DNA of 64,000 nucleotides from Roseiarcus sp963696665 (GCA_963696665.1 CAVOLE010000009.1:62001-126000), one strand, 5' to 3'. Shown: positions 35,977 through 45,570, numbered from the stretch's first letter. A program made the numbers and translations. Notes: generated by a model from the sequence alone, not told the origin.

Positions 35977-37067
35977 CGCAGCTCCTCGACGAAATCAAAG
36001 CCATGATCGCCGAGCGTGGGCCGATCACGGTCGAGCAATATATGCAGCTCGCGCTCGCTCATCCGGATCTCGGCTACTACATGAACCGAGATCCATTCGG
36101 CGCAACGGGAGACTTCACGACTGCGCCGGAAATATCCCAGATGTTCGGCGAACTGATCGGGCTGTGGGCGGCCGAAGTGTGGTCCAGCATGGGCTCGCCC
36201 GATCCGGTGCGCCTGATCGAGCTTGGGCCTGGGCGGGGGACGCTGATGGGCGATGCGCTGCGCGCCGCTCGCATTGTTCCGGCTTTCCGCAACGCGCTCG
36301 ACGTCCGCCTCGTCGAGGCGAGTCCGGCTCTGGCGGCGATGCAGCACGAACTGCTTGTCGATTCGGGCGTGGCGGTCTCCTGGGCCCAGACTTTGAAGGA
36401 AGTTCCGGACGGCCCCGCGATCGTGATCGGCAACGAGTTTCTCGACGCCCTGCCCGTGCGCCAGTTCGTGCGCGTGAACGGCCAGTGGCGCGAGCGCACG
36501 GTGCGCGTCAACGGCGACGGCGCGCTTGTCTTTGCCGTCGCCGACAAGGCCGAACCCTATATCAGGGCCAACGCCGCAAACGGCGAAATCCTCGAAGTGA
36601 ATCCTTCCGCGCATCGCGTGATGTTTGAGCTCGGCGCGCGGCTCGCGAAGCAAGGCGGCGCGGCGCTCTTGATCGATTATGGCCACGTGGTCACCCGATT
36701 CGGCGACACGCTGCAGGCCCTGCGCGCTCACCGCTATATCGACCCGCTCGTTGCGCCGGGCGAGTGCGACCTCACCGCGCATGTCGATTTTGCGGCCATG
36801 GCGCGCAGCGCGAGCGCAGCGGGCGCAGCCGTCTATGGGCCGATCGACCAGGGCGATTTCCTGCGCTCGATCGGCATCGACTTGCGGACGAAGGCGCTCG
36901 CCGAGCGCGCCACTCTTGACCACGCGGAGGAATTCGAGCGAGCGCGGACGCGGCTGGTGGGCAAGGGCCAGGGCGAAATGGGCGCTCTTTTCAAGGCAAT
37001 GGCGATCGCCGACCGCAGGCTGCGCCCGCCCCCCGGATTCCAATCCGCAACCGCGAAATCCGCGTGA
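35973..37067 (+). CDS. MidA/NDUFAF7-family SAM-dependent methyltransferase
   Basis: A 364-residue protein of the family that methylates an arginine of NDUFS2 in mitochondria. Motifs: GDFTTAPEISQMFGELIG, LIELGPGRGTLMGDALRAAR (SAM motif I), VIGNEFLDALPVRQFV and LLIDYGH. By homology it may assist respiratory complex I assembly in bacteria, though this is not proven for this member. It sits in the lgt-midA-pgeF operon common in Rhizobiales. Confidence 0.93.
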   Translation: MTQLLDEIKAMIAERGPITVEQYMQLALAHPDLGYYMNRDPFGATGDFTTAPEISQMFGELIGLWAAEVWSSMGSPDPVRLIELGPGRGTLMGDALRAARIVPAFRNALDVRLVEASPALAAMQHELLVDSGVAVSWAQTLKEVPDGPAIVIGNEFLDALPVRQFVRVNGQWRERTVRVNGDGALVFAVADKAEPYIRANAANGEILEVNPSAHRVMFELGARLAKQGGAALLIDYGHVVTRFGDTLQALRAHRYIDPLVAPGECDLTAHVDFAAMARSASAAGAAVYGPIDQGDFLRSIGIDLRTKALAERATLDHAEEFERARTRLVGKGQGEMGALFKAMAIADRRLRPPPGFQSATAKSA

Positions 37068-37840
37068 GCGCGGCTCCATTCCTGACCGCGGAATCGCTGC
37101 GGATTCCTGGCGTGGCGCATGGTTTCTTCACCCGTGCCGGCGGAGCCTCGCAAGGCGTCTACGCATCGCTGAACGCGGGCGTCGGCTCGCGCGACGCGCC
37201 GGACGCGGTGACCGAGAACCGCGCTAGGGTCGCTGCGGCGCTCGGAGCGGCGCCGGAGCGCCTTGCCGTGCCGTTCCAGATTCACTCGCCCGACGCGCTC
37301 GCCATAAGCGAACCTTGGCCGGGCGATGCGCGCCCCCGGTGCGACGCGCTGGTGACCGCAATCCCTGGCCTCGCGCTCGGCGTGACGGGCGCTGACTGCG
37401 GCATGATCCTATTTGCCGATGAGCGGGCGCGCGTGATCGGAGCGGCGCATGCAGGCTGGAAAGGGGCGCTGACGGGAGTGGTCGAAGCGACAGTGACGGC
37501 GATGGAGCGGCTTGGCGCCAGGCGCGGCGACATTGTCGCCGGCCTCGGCCCGTGCATTGGGCCCAAGTCCTACGAGGTTGGCCCAGAATTCGTCGCCGCC
37601 TTCGAAGGCGCGGGCGACGACACCGCCCGCTACTTCACTCCAGGCGTCAGAGAAGGCCGCTCGATGTTCGACCTCAATGCCTATATCGCCGAACGGGCCG
37701 CGCGCGCTGGGATCGGACGCTTCGAGGATCTTGGCCTCGACACCTACGCCGACGAACGCCGCTTCTTCAGCTATCGCCGCGCCACGCATCGGAAGGAACC
37801 GGACTATGGCCGGCTGATGTCGGTCATCGTAATGAATTGA
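37064..37840 (+). CDS. pgeF: Peptidoglycan editing factor PgeF (laccase-like)
   Basis: A 258-residue member of the YfiH/PgeF family, which removes wrongly made L-Ser-containing muropeptide precursors. The conserved residues lie in HGFFTRAGGAS, HSPDALAI (His), TGADCGMILFAD (Cys) and GAAHAGWKGALTG (His). GTG start with 4-nt overlap to the methyltransferase. It is the last of the lgt operon. Confidence 0.92.
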   Translation: MSAAPFLTAESLRIPGVAHGFFTRAGGASQGVYASLNAGVGSRDAPDAVTENRARVAAALGAAPERLAVPFQIHSPDALAISEPWPGDARPRCDALVTAIPGLALGVTGADCGMILFADERARVIGAAHAGWKGALTGVVEATVTAMERLGARRGDIVAGLGPCIGPKSYEVGPEFVAAFEGAGDDTARYFTPGVREGRSMFDLNAYIAERAARAGIGRFEDLGLDTYADERRFFSYRRATHRKEPDYGRLMSVIVMN

Positions 37841-37896
37841 GTCACTAGGCGCGAACTCTGGTTGCTTGACTTGCCGCCGGCCCGCGACCAAATAAG

Positions 37897-37915
37897 GCCA
37901 AAGCTTGGCTTTGGC
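37897..37915 (+). promoter_or_regulatory. Perfect hairpin just before a small membrane-protein gene
   Basis: GCCAAAGC-TTG-GCTTTGGC, 8-bp arms, ends 3 nt before the ATG at 37919. A possible promoter TTGACT-N18-AAATAA lies upstream (37866-37895). The hairpin would cover the place of a ribosome site, so it may control translation or be an operator. Confidence 0.5.
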
Positions 37916-37918
37916 GCG

Positions 37919-38041
37919 ATGAAGGGGCTGCTGCTGGTCGCGATCGCCCTCGTCCTGTTCCTGATCGATAGGCTCGAGGACGTCGGCTCTGCCGGCGTCG
38001 CGCGTCTCGCCGCCGCGCGGCTCGTCGAGGCGCGGGCGTGA
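37919..38041 (+). CDS. Small (40 residue) putative membrane protein
   Basis: MKGLLLVAIALVLFLIDRLE is one membrane helix, followed by an amphipathic Ala/Arg tail (GVARLAAARLVEARA). The stop overlaps the GTG of the flavin reductase by 4 nt, the usual coupling in this genome, which supports its being real. No Shine-Dalgarno is visible and a hairpin abuts the ATG. Function unknown. Confidence 0.55.
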   Translation: MKGLLLVAIALVLFLIDRLEDVGSAGVARLAAARLVEARA

Positions 38042-38541
38042 GCGACCGGCGACTGCGCCACGCCGACAGCGTCGCCTTCCGACATGCGATGCGGGCGCTT
38101 TCCTCCGGGGTTGCGATCGTCGCCTGCGGCGAAGAGGAAGCACGCGCCGGCTGCACGGCCATATCGCTTGCGTCCCTGTCGCTCGCCCCGCCGACGCTCA
38201 TCGTGTGCCTCGCGCGGTCGTCCTCGACGCTCGCCCGATTGCGCGAGGTGGGCGCATTTTCGATCAGCCTGCTCGCCGCGCGCCACCAGGCGCTTGCCCA
38301 CCGCTTCAGCGGGCACAGCGGCGTGCATGGAGCTCACCGCTTCGACTTGGGCCGCTGGGCCACGCTTTCGACCGGCGCCCCTGTCCTCGCCGACGCGATC
38401 GCAGCGTTCGACTGCCTGGTCGAGGAGGTGATCGAGCGCCACTCCCACGCGATCGTCCTCGGCGCCGTCGTGAGCCTCAAGGAGGGGGCCGACGAACCGA
38501 TCCTCATCCGTCGGCGCGGAGAGTACGCGACCCTCGTCTGA
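38038..38541 (+). CDS. Flavin reductase family protein
   Basis: A 167-residue FMN-binding split-barrel protein of the flavin reductase-like group (HpaC/ActVB-like): FRHAMRALSSGVAIVAC, AGCTAISLASLSLAPPTLIV, STLARLREVGAFSISLLAAR. These supply reduced flavin to a monooxygenase partner; none is adjacent. GTG start. Confidence 0.88.
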   Translation: MSDRRLRHADSVAFRHAMRALSSGVAIVACGEEEARAGCTAISLASLSLAPPTLIVCLARSSSTLARLREVGAFSISLLAARHQALAHRFSGHSGVHGAHRFDLGRWATLSTGAPVLADAIAAFDCLVEEVIERHSHAIVLGAVVSLKEGADEPILIRRRGEYATLV

Positions 38542-38600
38542 GACCCCGATTGCTCTGCCGCTTCGCACGGGAGGGAGCGGCCCGCGAATTCCCCGCCCGT

Positions 38601-39479
38601 TCAGCCGCCGCGCAGCACGCGCCCGGCGAGCGCGTCGAGCTTCTTCACGAGTTCGGGATCGCGATGGGCGGGAGACGTGATAATGGCGAAATCCAGCGAG
38701 CGGTCCGATCCGGCCGGACACGCCTCGTGCTCCGCGGGAAATTCGCGCAGCGTCCGGGCGACGACCGCGCTCGCCTTGTTGGCGTTCTCGCCCATGACCT
38801 TGATCACCGAGGCCACATCCACCGCGCCGTGTTCCTCGTGCCAGCAGTCATAGTCGGTGACCATGGCGATCGTCGCGTAGGAAATCTCAGCTTCGCGCGC
38901 CAGCTTCGCCTCGGTCGCGCCGGTCATGCCGATGACGTCCGCGCCGCCCGCCTGAAAGCGGAGCGACTCCGCCAACGACGAGAACTGCGGGCCTTCGATG
39001 CACACGTAGGTCCCCCCGTCGCGGCACGCGATTGTCTCCGCTTGCGCCGCGGCGACGAGACGGCGGCGCATGAGCGGCGCGATCGGATGCGCCATCGAGA
39101 CATGCGCGACGCAACCGTCGCCGAAGAAGCTGGTCTGGCGCTTATACGTGCGATCGTCGAACTGATCGATCATAACGAACATGCCGGGATAGAGGTCACG
39201 GTGGAACGAACCGCAGGCCGAGAGCGCGATGATGTCCGTGACGCCGGCGCGCTTGAGAGCATCGATGTTGGCGCGATAATTGATCGTCGAGGGAGAGAAA
39301 CGATGGCCGCGCCCATGGCGCGCCAGGAACACCGCTTGCGTTTCGCCCACCCGCCCAAAGCGTAAGGAATCGGAGGGATCGCCCCAGGGGGTGACGATTT
39401 TCTCCTCGCGCAGGTCTGTCAGGCCGGGCAGATCATAAACCCCCGAGCCGCCGATGACCCCAACAATTGCTTTGGACAT
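38601..39479 (-). CDS. mtnP: S-methyl-5'-thioadenosine phosphorylase
   Basis: MtnP splits methylthioadenosine from polyamine synthesis into adenine and methylthioribose-1-phosphate. Motifs are IGGSGVYDLPG, RHGRGHRFSPSTINYRANID, SACGSFHRDLYPG, GGTYVCIEGPQFSS and GMTGATEAKLAREAEISYAT. It is 292 residues from ATG 39479. It lies downstream of petBC in the same direction with an 84-bp gap. Confidence 0.93.
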   Translation of the reverse strand: MSKAIVGVIGGSGVYDLPGLTDLREEKIVTPWGDPSDSLRFGRVGETQAVFLARHGRGHRFSPSTINYRANIDALKRAGVTDIIALSACGSFHRDLYPGMFVMIDQFDDRTYKRQTSFFGDGCVAHVSMAHPIAPLMRRRLVAAAQAETIACRDGGTYVCIEGPQFSSLAESLRFQAGGADVIGMTGATEAKLAREAEISYATIAMVTDYDCWHEEHGAVDVASVIKVMGENANKASAVVARTLREFPAEHEACPAGSDRSLDFAIITSPAHRDPELVKKLDALAGRVLRGG

Positions 39480-39562
39480 GCTCACCCCGCTCCATCGAGA
39501 GCGGCACAATTCCTCAGGGTTGCGGCGCGATCAATCGCGCCGCCCTGGATGTCGCTCGTCTT

Positions 39563-40423
39563 CTAGTGCGCGGACTCCCAGATCCGCTTCTTGACGAAAT
39601 AAAGTAACACCGCAAAGACGATAAGGAAGATCATGACCCGGAGGCCAATTCTCCTGCGTTCAAGAAGATTGGGTTCAGCCGCCCAACTGAGAAAGGCTGC
39701 AACGTCCTTGGAGTAGTTTTCTAAAGTTGGGGGCGTACCGTCCTTGTAAGCGACCGCGCCGTTGGTGATCGGCTGCGGCATGGCGATCTTGTGTCCGGGG
39801 TAATATAAATTCCACTGCGGATCATCGGCCTTCGTATAACCGTTCAGGATCGCGTGGATGTAATCAGCGCCCATCTCCTGATATTCCAGACCCGGCAGCG
39901 CGTCGAAGACGAACCACGGAAAACCCCGCTCGAACTTGAGCGATTTGGCCAATAGCGCCATGTCCGGAGGCGCCTTCCCGAACGTGGCCGCGGCGGCCTG
40001 GTCGTTCGGATAGGCTTCAGGGCGAGGAATGATGTCGGCTGGCGTCGCGGGGCGCTTGAAGATTTCGCCCTTCTCGTTGGGCTCGGCGTTGGTGACTTGA
40101 TAAGTGGCCGCGAGCGTCCTGACCTGGTCCTCGCTGAAGTCCGGGCCTCCAGGCTCGGCGAGCGTGCGGAAAGGAATGCTGAGCGCGTGACAGGTGCTGC
40201 AGACCTCCTTGTAGACCTGGAAACCGCGTTGAAGCTGGGCCTTGTCGTAGATGCCGAACATGCCCCCGAAGCTCCAGCTCTGACGAGGAGGGTTCGGCTG
40301 GTCAGCGCCGCTCTGTGCGAGCGCCAGCCCGCTCGAGCAGGCGAACGTCACGACCACAAGAGCGAGCGCGGAGCACTTGACACGGATCATCGTTAAAATT
40401 TCCTTGGAAACAGTCCGCATCAT
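39563..40423 (-). CDS. petC: Cytochrome c1 of the bc1 complex
   Basis: A 286-residue cytochrome c1. Signal peptide (residues about 12-36, ending ALAQ), heme motif CSTCH in VYKEVCSTCHALSIPFRTLA, PPDMALLAKSLKFERGFPWF, the axial Met in HKIAMPQPI, and a C-terminal anchor helix (GLRVMIFLIVFAVLLYFVKK). ATG overlaps petB stop by 4 nt; an ATG at 40390 would give a more typical signal. Transfers electrons from the Rieske protein to cytochrome c. Confidence 0.95.
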   Translation of the reverse strand: MMRTVSKEILTMIRVKCSALALVVVTFACSSGLALAQSGADQPNPPRQSWSFGGMFGIYDKAQLQRGFQVYKEVCSTCHALSIPFRTLAEPGGPDFSEDQVRTLAATYQVTNAEPNEKGEIFKRPATPADIIPRPEAYPNDQAAAATFGKAPPDMALLAKSLKFERGFPWFVFDALPGLEYQEMGADYIHAILNGYTKADDPQWNLYYPGHKIAMPQPITNGAVAYKDGTPPTLENYSKDVAAFLSWAAEPNLLERRRIGLRVMIFLIVFAVLLYFVKKRIWESAH

Positions 40424-41670
40424 TCTGCCGCAGCCACCGCGGTCTTGGTCTTCGTCAGCACCGCGTCGGCGATCGACGTGGGGATCGGCTTCGTCCTCTC
40501 CGCAAAGCTCAGAATAGGCATGATGATGAGAAAGAACGCGAAATAGCCGAACGTTAAGATGCGCGCGATCATCGCAAGCCCCTCAGTCGGTTCCTGCGAG
40601 CCGAGGTAGCCAAGACCAATGCCGATCGCGACAAAGAGCCAGAAGAAAAATCGGTAGGTGGGACGGTACTTTGCCGACTTGACCGGCGAGCGGTCGAGCC
40701 ACGGAATGAAGAGGAGCACGACAAGCGCCGACACCAGAACGACCACGCCCCAAAACTTGCTCGGGATCGCACGCAGCATGGCGTAGAACGGCAGCAGATA
40801 CCATTCCGGCACAACGTGCGCCGGCGTCGCCAGCGGATTGGCGGGAATCGAATTGTCGGCGTCGAGCAGATAATTGGGAATGTAGAACACCAGCCAGGCA
40901 TAAAGGATGAGGAAGACCGAGAGGCCCACGACGTCCTTGATCGTGGCGTAGGGCGTGAACGCGACGGTGTCGCGCTTCAAGTCTTTCACCTCGATGCCAT
41001 CGGGATTGTTTTGCCCCGCAACATGCAGCGCCCAGATGTGCAGCCCTACGAAGCCCACGATAATGAACGGCACCAGGTAGTGAAGCGCAAAGAACCGGGT
41101 CAAGGTCGGCCCGCCAACGGCGAATCCGCCCCAAAGCCAGTGGGCGATCGAGTTGCCGACGAGCGGAATCGCCGAGGTCAGGTTGGTGATGACGGTCGCC
41201 CCCGCAAAGCTCATCCCGCCCCAGGGCAAAACATAACCGAAAAAAGCTGTAGCCATCATCAGGATGTAGATGATGACGCCGATGATCCAAAGAAGTTCGC
41301 GCGGCGGCTTGAAGGAGCCGTAATAGAGGGCGCGAGCCATATGAATGTAGCAGGCGAAGAAGAACAGCGAGGCGCCATTGCTGTGCAGATAGCGGATCAG
41401 CCAGCCGTAATTGACATTGCGCATGATGTTCTGGACCGAAGCAAACGCCTCGGTCGACGAAGGGATGTAATGCATGGCGAGAACGACGCCGGTGACGATC
41501 TGCGCCACCAGCATGAAGGACAGAATCGCGCCGAACGTCCACATGTAGTTGAGATTGCGCGGCACCGGATAGGCGATGAACGAGGAATGGACCAGGCCAA
41601 AGATCGGAAGACGCGACTCAAACCAGCGCCCAATCGCGCTTTTGGGAACGTAGGTCGAAGGACCGCTCAT
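40420..41670 (-). CDS. petB: Cytochrome b of the bc1 complex
   Basis: A 416-residue polytopic diheme cytochrome b. Heme-ligand helices include VVLAMHYIPSSTEAFASVQN, LIRYLHSNGASLFFFACYIH and HYLVPFIIVGFVGLHIWALH; the Qo-site motif is PEWYLLPFYAMLRAIP. ATG at 41670 (MSGPSTYVPKSAIGRWFESR). petA, the Rieske subunit, normally just upstream, is not present. Confidence 0.96.
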   Translation of the reverse strand: MSGPSTYVPKSAIGRWFESRLPIFGLVHSSFIAYPVPRNLNYMWTFGAILSFMLVAQIVTGVVLAMHYIPSSTEAFASVQNIMRNVNYGWLIRYLHSNGASLFFFACYIHMARALYYGSFKPPRELLWIIGVIIYILMMATAFFGYVLPWGGMSFAGATVITNLTSAIPLVGNSIAHWLWGGFAVGGPTLTRFFALHYLVPFIIVGFVGLHIWALHVAGQNNPDGIEVKDLKRDTVAFTPYATIKDVVGLSVFLILYAWLVFYIPNYLLDADNSIPANPLATPAHVVPEWYLLPFYAMLRAIPSKFWGVVVLVSALVVLLFIPWLDRSPVKSAKYRPTYRFFFWLFVAIGIGLGYLGSQEPTEGLAMIARILTFGYFAFFLIIMPILSFAERTKPIPTSIADAVLTKTKTAVAAAE

Positions 41671-42036
41671 GTCGTGGATCTCTGATGGACGTGGAGGCGA
41701 AGATTGTTGAGGAAGGAGTCGCGGTCGGTCAACCTTTACCCTGGCGTGGGCAAGCAAAGCATTTTGCGGGCCACCGCCAACGCCGACGTCTCAAGCCCGA
41801 ACGCCCCGATGGTTGGACGGGAGGAACATCGACGATTCGGTCCATTGATGGTCAACTCAACCCCCAACGTGCGTTCCCCGGCTCCTGCGGGGTAACGACT
41901 TTGAATTGGTTCGAGGCGGCTTTTCGCATCGATCGAATTGGATGTCCATAGCCCGAAGCTTCACGCCTCTCTCTCAGGCTCGGGGCCTTCTCCGAATCGC
42001 TCTTTCCGCCGTCAACCTCTTGCTTTCGCGGGCAAT
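41671..42036. other. Divergent region between petB and trmL
   Basis: 366 bp where petA would be expected. It codes for nothing recognisable in either direction. It should hold the divergent promoters. No Rieske motif (CTHLG, CPCHG) is present in any frame. Confidence 0.5.
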
Positions 42037-42534
42037 ATGACGAAGCCGGCCGCTCCCCTCCTGCTCGCTTTGTTCGAGCCGGACATCGCACAAAATACCG
42101 GCGCCATGATGCGCACCTGCGCGTGCCTCGGCGTCGACGCCGCGATCATCGAGCCGGCGGGATTTCGGATCAGCGACAGCCGCTTCCGCCGCGCCGCGAT
42201 GGACTATATCAACGCGCTCTCCATCGAGAGCCACGATTCGTGGGCGAGCTTCGCGGAGTGGCGCGCCGCCAGTCAGCGCCGGCTGGTCTTGTTAACGACA
42301 AAGGGCGAGACGTGTTTGTGGGATTTCGCTTTTCATGAAAAGGATATTATCCTAGTGGGCCGGGAGTCGTCCGGCGTTCCCGAGGCTGTGCACATTTCCG
42401 CTGATGTTCGAGTGTATATCCCTATTCAACCTTACCTGCGTTCTTTGAACGTCGGGATCGCCGCAACCATCGCGATCGCTGAAGGATTGCGACAGCTTGG
42501 ACGCTTGCCGTCCTCACGGAAAGGTGAACAGTGA
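42037..42534 (+). CDS. trmL: tRNA (cytidine/uridine-34 2'-O)-methyltransferase
   Basis: TrmL is a SPOUT-class enzyme that methylates the wobble base of tRNA-Leu. It shows ALFEPDIAQNTGAMMRTCAC, FRISDSRFRRAAMDY, DIILVGRESSGVPEAVH and YIPIQPYLRSLNVGIAATIA, the knot motifs. 165 residues. Ribosome site weak; ATG at 42037. Confidence 0.95.
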   Translation: MTKPAAPLLLALFEPDIAQNTGAMMRTCACLGVDAAIIEPAGFRISDSRFRRAAMDYINALSIESHDSWASFAEWRAASQRRLVLLTTKGETCLWDFAFHEKDIILVGRESSGVPEAVHISADVRVYIPIQPYLRSLNVGIAATIAIAEGLRQLGRLPSSRKGEQ

Positions 42535-42629
42535 GGAGCGCCCAAGGCGAAAGACGCAGTCGTGACAACGACCGGCGGACCAGGGACTCTCGTTCTATAG
42601 CGCCGTTAGAGATCGGCCGGGAGGACACG

Positions 42630-43313
42630 ATGAGCGAAGAGAGCGCCGTTCGCGTGCTCATCGCCGATGACCATCCCCTGATGGTCGGCGGTTTGCGTCA
42701 GGCTGTGCTGGCGGCGGCGCCCGATGCTGAAATCGCAGTCGCGCACGATTTCGACAGCATGGTCGCAGCGTTGGACGCTTCGCCAGACACCGATCTCGTG
42801 CTGCTCGATCTTACCATGCCGGGCGCGCGCGGATTTTCTGGGCTCCTGTTTCTGCGTTCGGAGCGTCCGTCCACTCCGGTGATCGTTGTTTCGGGCAACG
42901 AAGAGCGCGCGGTCATCCGCCATTGCATGGAATTCGGCGCCGCGGGCTTTATTCCAAAAACCAATTCTCTCGACACAATGCGAGCAGCCATCGCCCAGGT
43001 CCTGGACGGCGGCCGATGGACTCCTCCCGACTTTGATTTGAACGCGGCTCCCAATGGCGAATCGAGCGCGATGGCGCGGCGGCTTGCTTCGCTGACCCCG
43101 CAGCAAATTCGGGTGCTGATGATGCTGTCGCAAGGCCTGCTCAACAAGCAGATCGCCTACGAGCTCGGCGTCTCCGAGGCGACCGTAAAAGCGCATGTGT
43201 CGGCGATCTTCCAGAAGCTCGGCGTCGAGAGCCGAACGCAGGCCGTCATTCTCGCGACCAAAATCGAGACGGCGCAAGAATTGCTCATCGCGCAGCAGCG
43301 ATTTTGCGCCTGA
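42630..43313 (+). CDS. NarL/FixJ-family response regulator
   Basis: A 227-residue regulator. Receiver domain: acidic pocket ADDH (13-15), phospho-acceptor D60 in LVLLDLTMPG, conserved Lys in FIPKTNSLD. The C-terminal LuxR HTH is LTPQQIRVLMMLSQGLLNKQ plus EATVKAHVSAIFQKL. No histidine kinase is nearby. LuxR-type regulators control acs in some proteobacteria, and acs is the next (convergent) gene, but a link here is speculative. Confidence 0.92.
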   Translation: MSEESAVRVLIADDHPLMVGGLRQAVLAAAPDAEIAVAHDFDSMVAALDASPDTDLVLLDLTMPGARGFSGLLFLRSERPSTPVIVVSGNEERAVIRHCMEFGAAGFIPKTNSLDTMRAAIAQVLDGGRWTPPDFDLNAAPNGESSAMARRLASLTPQQIRVLMMLSQGLLNKQIAYELGVSEATVKAHVSAIFQKLGVESRTQAVILATKIETAQELLIAQQRFCA

Positions 43314-43623
43314 AGTTCGCCTGCCAATGTCTCTTGAGCGTAGGCACCGATCGCTTCGGCGGGTCTCCTCCCCTCTTGCGGGGGAGGATTAAGGAGGGGG
43401 GTCGCGCCGTCTTACGCGAGAGAGAAACGGCGGCGCATTCGCCAATCTCCTTGGCTCGCGCGACCCCCCGCCCATAGGGCGTTCGGAAGAACACCTGTAA
43501 AGCTTGTCTCCGGTCCAAACACGCCCCCACAAGAGGGGGCGCGTGCGCTAAAGTCATTGATTCCGCGGGAATGCAGCCGCTCTAACGACCTAACGGCATG
43601 CCACCGACTGCTGCGCCGCTCCC
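43314..43623. repeat. Repeat block between the response regulator and acs
   Basis: 310 bp with CCCCTCTTGCGGGGGAGG-type palindromes, GGGGGGTCGCGCC...GCGCGACCCCCC arms (about 43397-43470), a CCATAGGG element with GTTC-GGAA-GAAC (43472-43492), and CGCCCCCACAAGAGGGGGCG (43523-43542). It is probably both genes' transcription end. Confidence 0.6.
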
Positions 43624-45570
43624 TCACCCATTGCCCCGGTTCTGCCGGTTGTCGATAAGCTCGGTCACGACGGCGGGATCAGCCAAAGTCGAGGTGTCGC
43701 CGAGCGCGCCATACTCGTTCTCCGCGATCTTGCGCAGGATTCGACGCATGATCTTGCCTGAGCGCGTCTTCGGCAATAGCGGCGCGAATTGAATGAGGTC
43801 CGGCGAGGCGATCGGACCGATCTCCTTGCGCACCCAAGCGGCCAATTCCTTGCGCAGATCCTCGCTCGCCTCGACGCCGCTCATCAAGGACACATAGGCA
43901 TAGATTCCCTGCCCCTTGATGTCGTGCGGATAGCCGACGACCGCAGCCTCCGACACTTTCGGGTGCGCGACGAGGGCGCTCTCGACTTCCGCCGTGCCCA
44001 TCCTGTGCCCCGCCACATTGATGACGTCGTCGACGCGGCCGGTGATCCAGTAGTATCCGTCCGCGTCGCGCCGTGCGCCGTCGCCGGTGAAGTACTTGCC
44101 CGGGTAGGCGGCGAAGTAGGTGGTCACGAAGCGCGCGTGGTCGCCGAACACCGTGCGCGCCTGACCCGGCCAGGAGTCGGCGATGACCAGATTTCCCTCG
44201 CACGCGCCTTCCTGAACCGCACCGGCGGCGTCGACGATCTCGGGAATGACGCCAAAGAATGGCCGTGTCGCCGATCCAGGCTTGAGCTTGATCGCCCCGG
44301 GCAGCGGAGCGATGAGAATGCCGCCGGTCTCGGTCTGCCACCAAGTGTCGACGACGGGGCAGCGGCTGTCTCCCACGACGCGGTAATACCATTCCCAGGC
44401 TTCCGGATTGATCGGCTCGCCGACTGACCCGAGAAGACGAAGAGAGGCGCGGCTCGTTTTCTTCACCGGCTCCTCGCCCGCGCCCATGAGCGAGCGAATG
44501 GCGGTCGGCGCGGTGTAGAAAATATTGACCTTGTGCTTGTCGATGACCTCCCAGAACCGGCTCATCGACGGATAGTTGGGAACGCCCTCGAACATGAGCG
44601 TCGTCGCGCCGTTGGCCAGCGGCCCGTAGAGGATGTAGCTGTGACCGGTCACCCAGCCGACGTCGGCTGTGCACCAATAAATGTCGCCGTCATGATAATC
44701 GAAGACATATTGATGCGTCATTGAGACGTAAACGAGATAGCCTCCGGTGGTATGCAGAACTCCCTTGGGAGCGCCCGTCGAACCCGACGTGTAGAGGATG
44801 AACAGCGGGTCCTCCGCGTTCACGGGTTCGGGCGGGCAGTCCGCGGTCACCGCCCGTTCGGCCTCATCCAGCCATACATCCCGCCCATGGCGCCAACCGA
44901 CGTGTTCGCCGGTGTGTCTGACAACGATTACAGTCTTGACGCCACCCACTTTCTCGAGCGCGGCGTCGACATTGGCTTTGAGCGGCACCTTTCGCCCGCC
45001 GCGCAGGCCTTCGTCGGCGGTGATGACGATCTCGGATTTGGCGTCTGTGATCCGGCCCGCGAGGGCCTCAGGCGAGAAGCCGCCGAACACGACGGAATGG
45101 ATCGCGCCGATGCGCGCGCAAGCGAGCATCGCGTAAGCCGCCTCGGGGATCATGGGCAAATAAATCGTGACCCGATCGCCTTTTTTGACGCCATGAGCTT
45201 TCAGCACATTGGCGAAAAGTCCGACACAATTCGCTAGCTCGGCATAAGTGATGTGCTTCGACTTCGAGGGATCGTCGCCTTCCCAAATGATCGCCGTCTG
45301 GTTCGCGCGCTTCGGCAGATGCCGGTCGATGCAATTGTGAGCCACATTGGTGACGCCGTCCTCGAACCATTTGATCGAGACATTGTGGACGTCGAATGAC
45401 GTGTTCTTGACCTTGGAGAACGGCGTGAACCAGTCGATGCGCTTGCCGTGCTCGGCCCAGAAGCCCTGCGGATCGGTCAACGAGCGCTTGTACATCTCCT
45501 CGTACTTCGCCGCATTGACCCAGGCGCGCTTCGCCCATTCGGCTGGAACGTCATAAGCCTTGTCAGACAT
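43624..45570 (-). CDS. acs: Acetyl-CoA synthetase
   Basis: Acs activates acetate to acetyl-CoA through an acetyl-adenylate. Motifs: FILYTSGSTGAPKGVLHTTG (P-loop), WWQTETGG, YFTGDGARRDADGYYWITGR, VDDVINVAGHRMGTAEVESA and the PKTRSGKIMRRILRK tail whose Lys is controlled by acetylation in homologues. 648 residues. The start MSDKAYDVPAEWAKRAW is chosen over a longer frame. Confidence 0.97.
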   Translation of the reverse strand: MSDKAYDVPAEWAKRAWVNAAKYEEMYKRSLTDPQGFWAEHGKRIDWFTPFSKVKNTSFDVHNVSIKWFEDGVTNVAHNCIDRHLPKRANQTAIIWEGDDPSKSKHITYAELANCVGLFANVLKAHGVKKGDRVTIYLPMIPEAAYAMLACARIGAIHSVVFGGFSPEALAGRITDAKSEIVITADEGLRGGRKVPLKANVDAALEKVGGVKTVIVVRHTGEHVGWRHGRDVWLDEAERAVTADCPPEPVNAEDPLFILYTSGSTGAPKGVLHTTGGYLVYVSMTHQYVFDYHDGDIYWCTADVGWVTGHSYILYGPLANGATTLMFEGVPNYPSMSRFWEVIDKHKVNIFYTAPTAIRSLMGAGEEPVKKTSRASLRLLGSVGEPINPEAWEWYYRVVGDSRCPVVDTWWQTETGGILIAPLPGAIKLKPGSATRPFFGVIPEIVDAAGAVQEGACEGNLVIADSWPGQARTVFGDHARFVTTYFAAYPGKYFTGDGARRDADGYYWITGRVDDVINVAGHRMGTAEVESALVAHPKVSEAAVVGYPHDIKGQGIYAYVSLMSGVEASEDLRKELAAWVRKEIGPIASPDLIQFAPLLPKTRSGKIMRRILRKIAENEYGALGDTSTLADPAVVTELIDNRQNRGNG

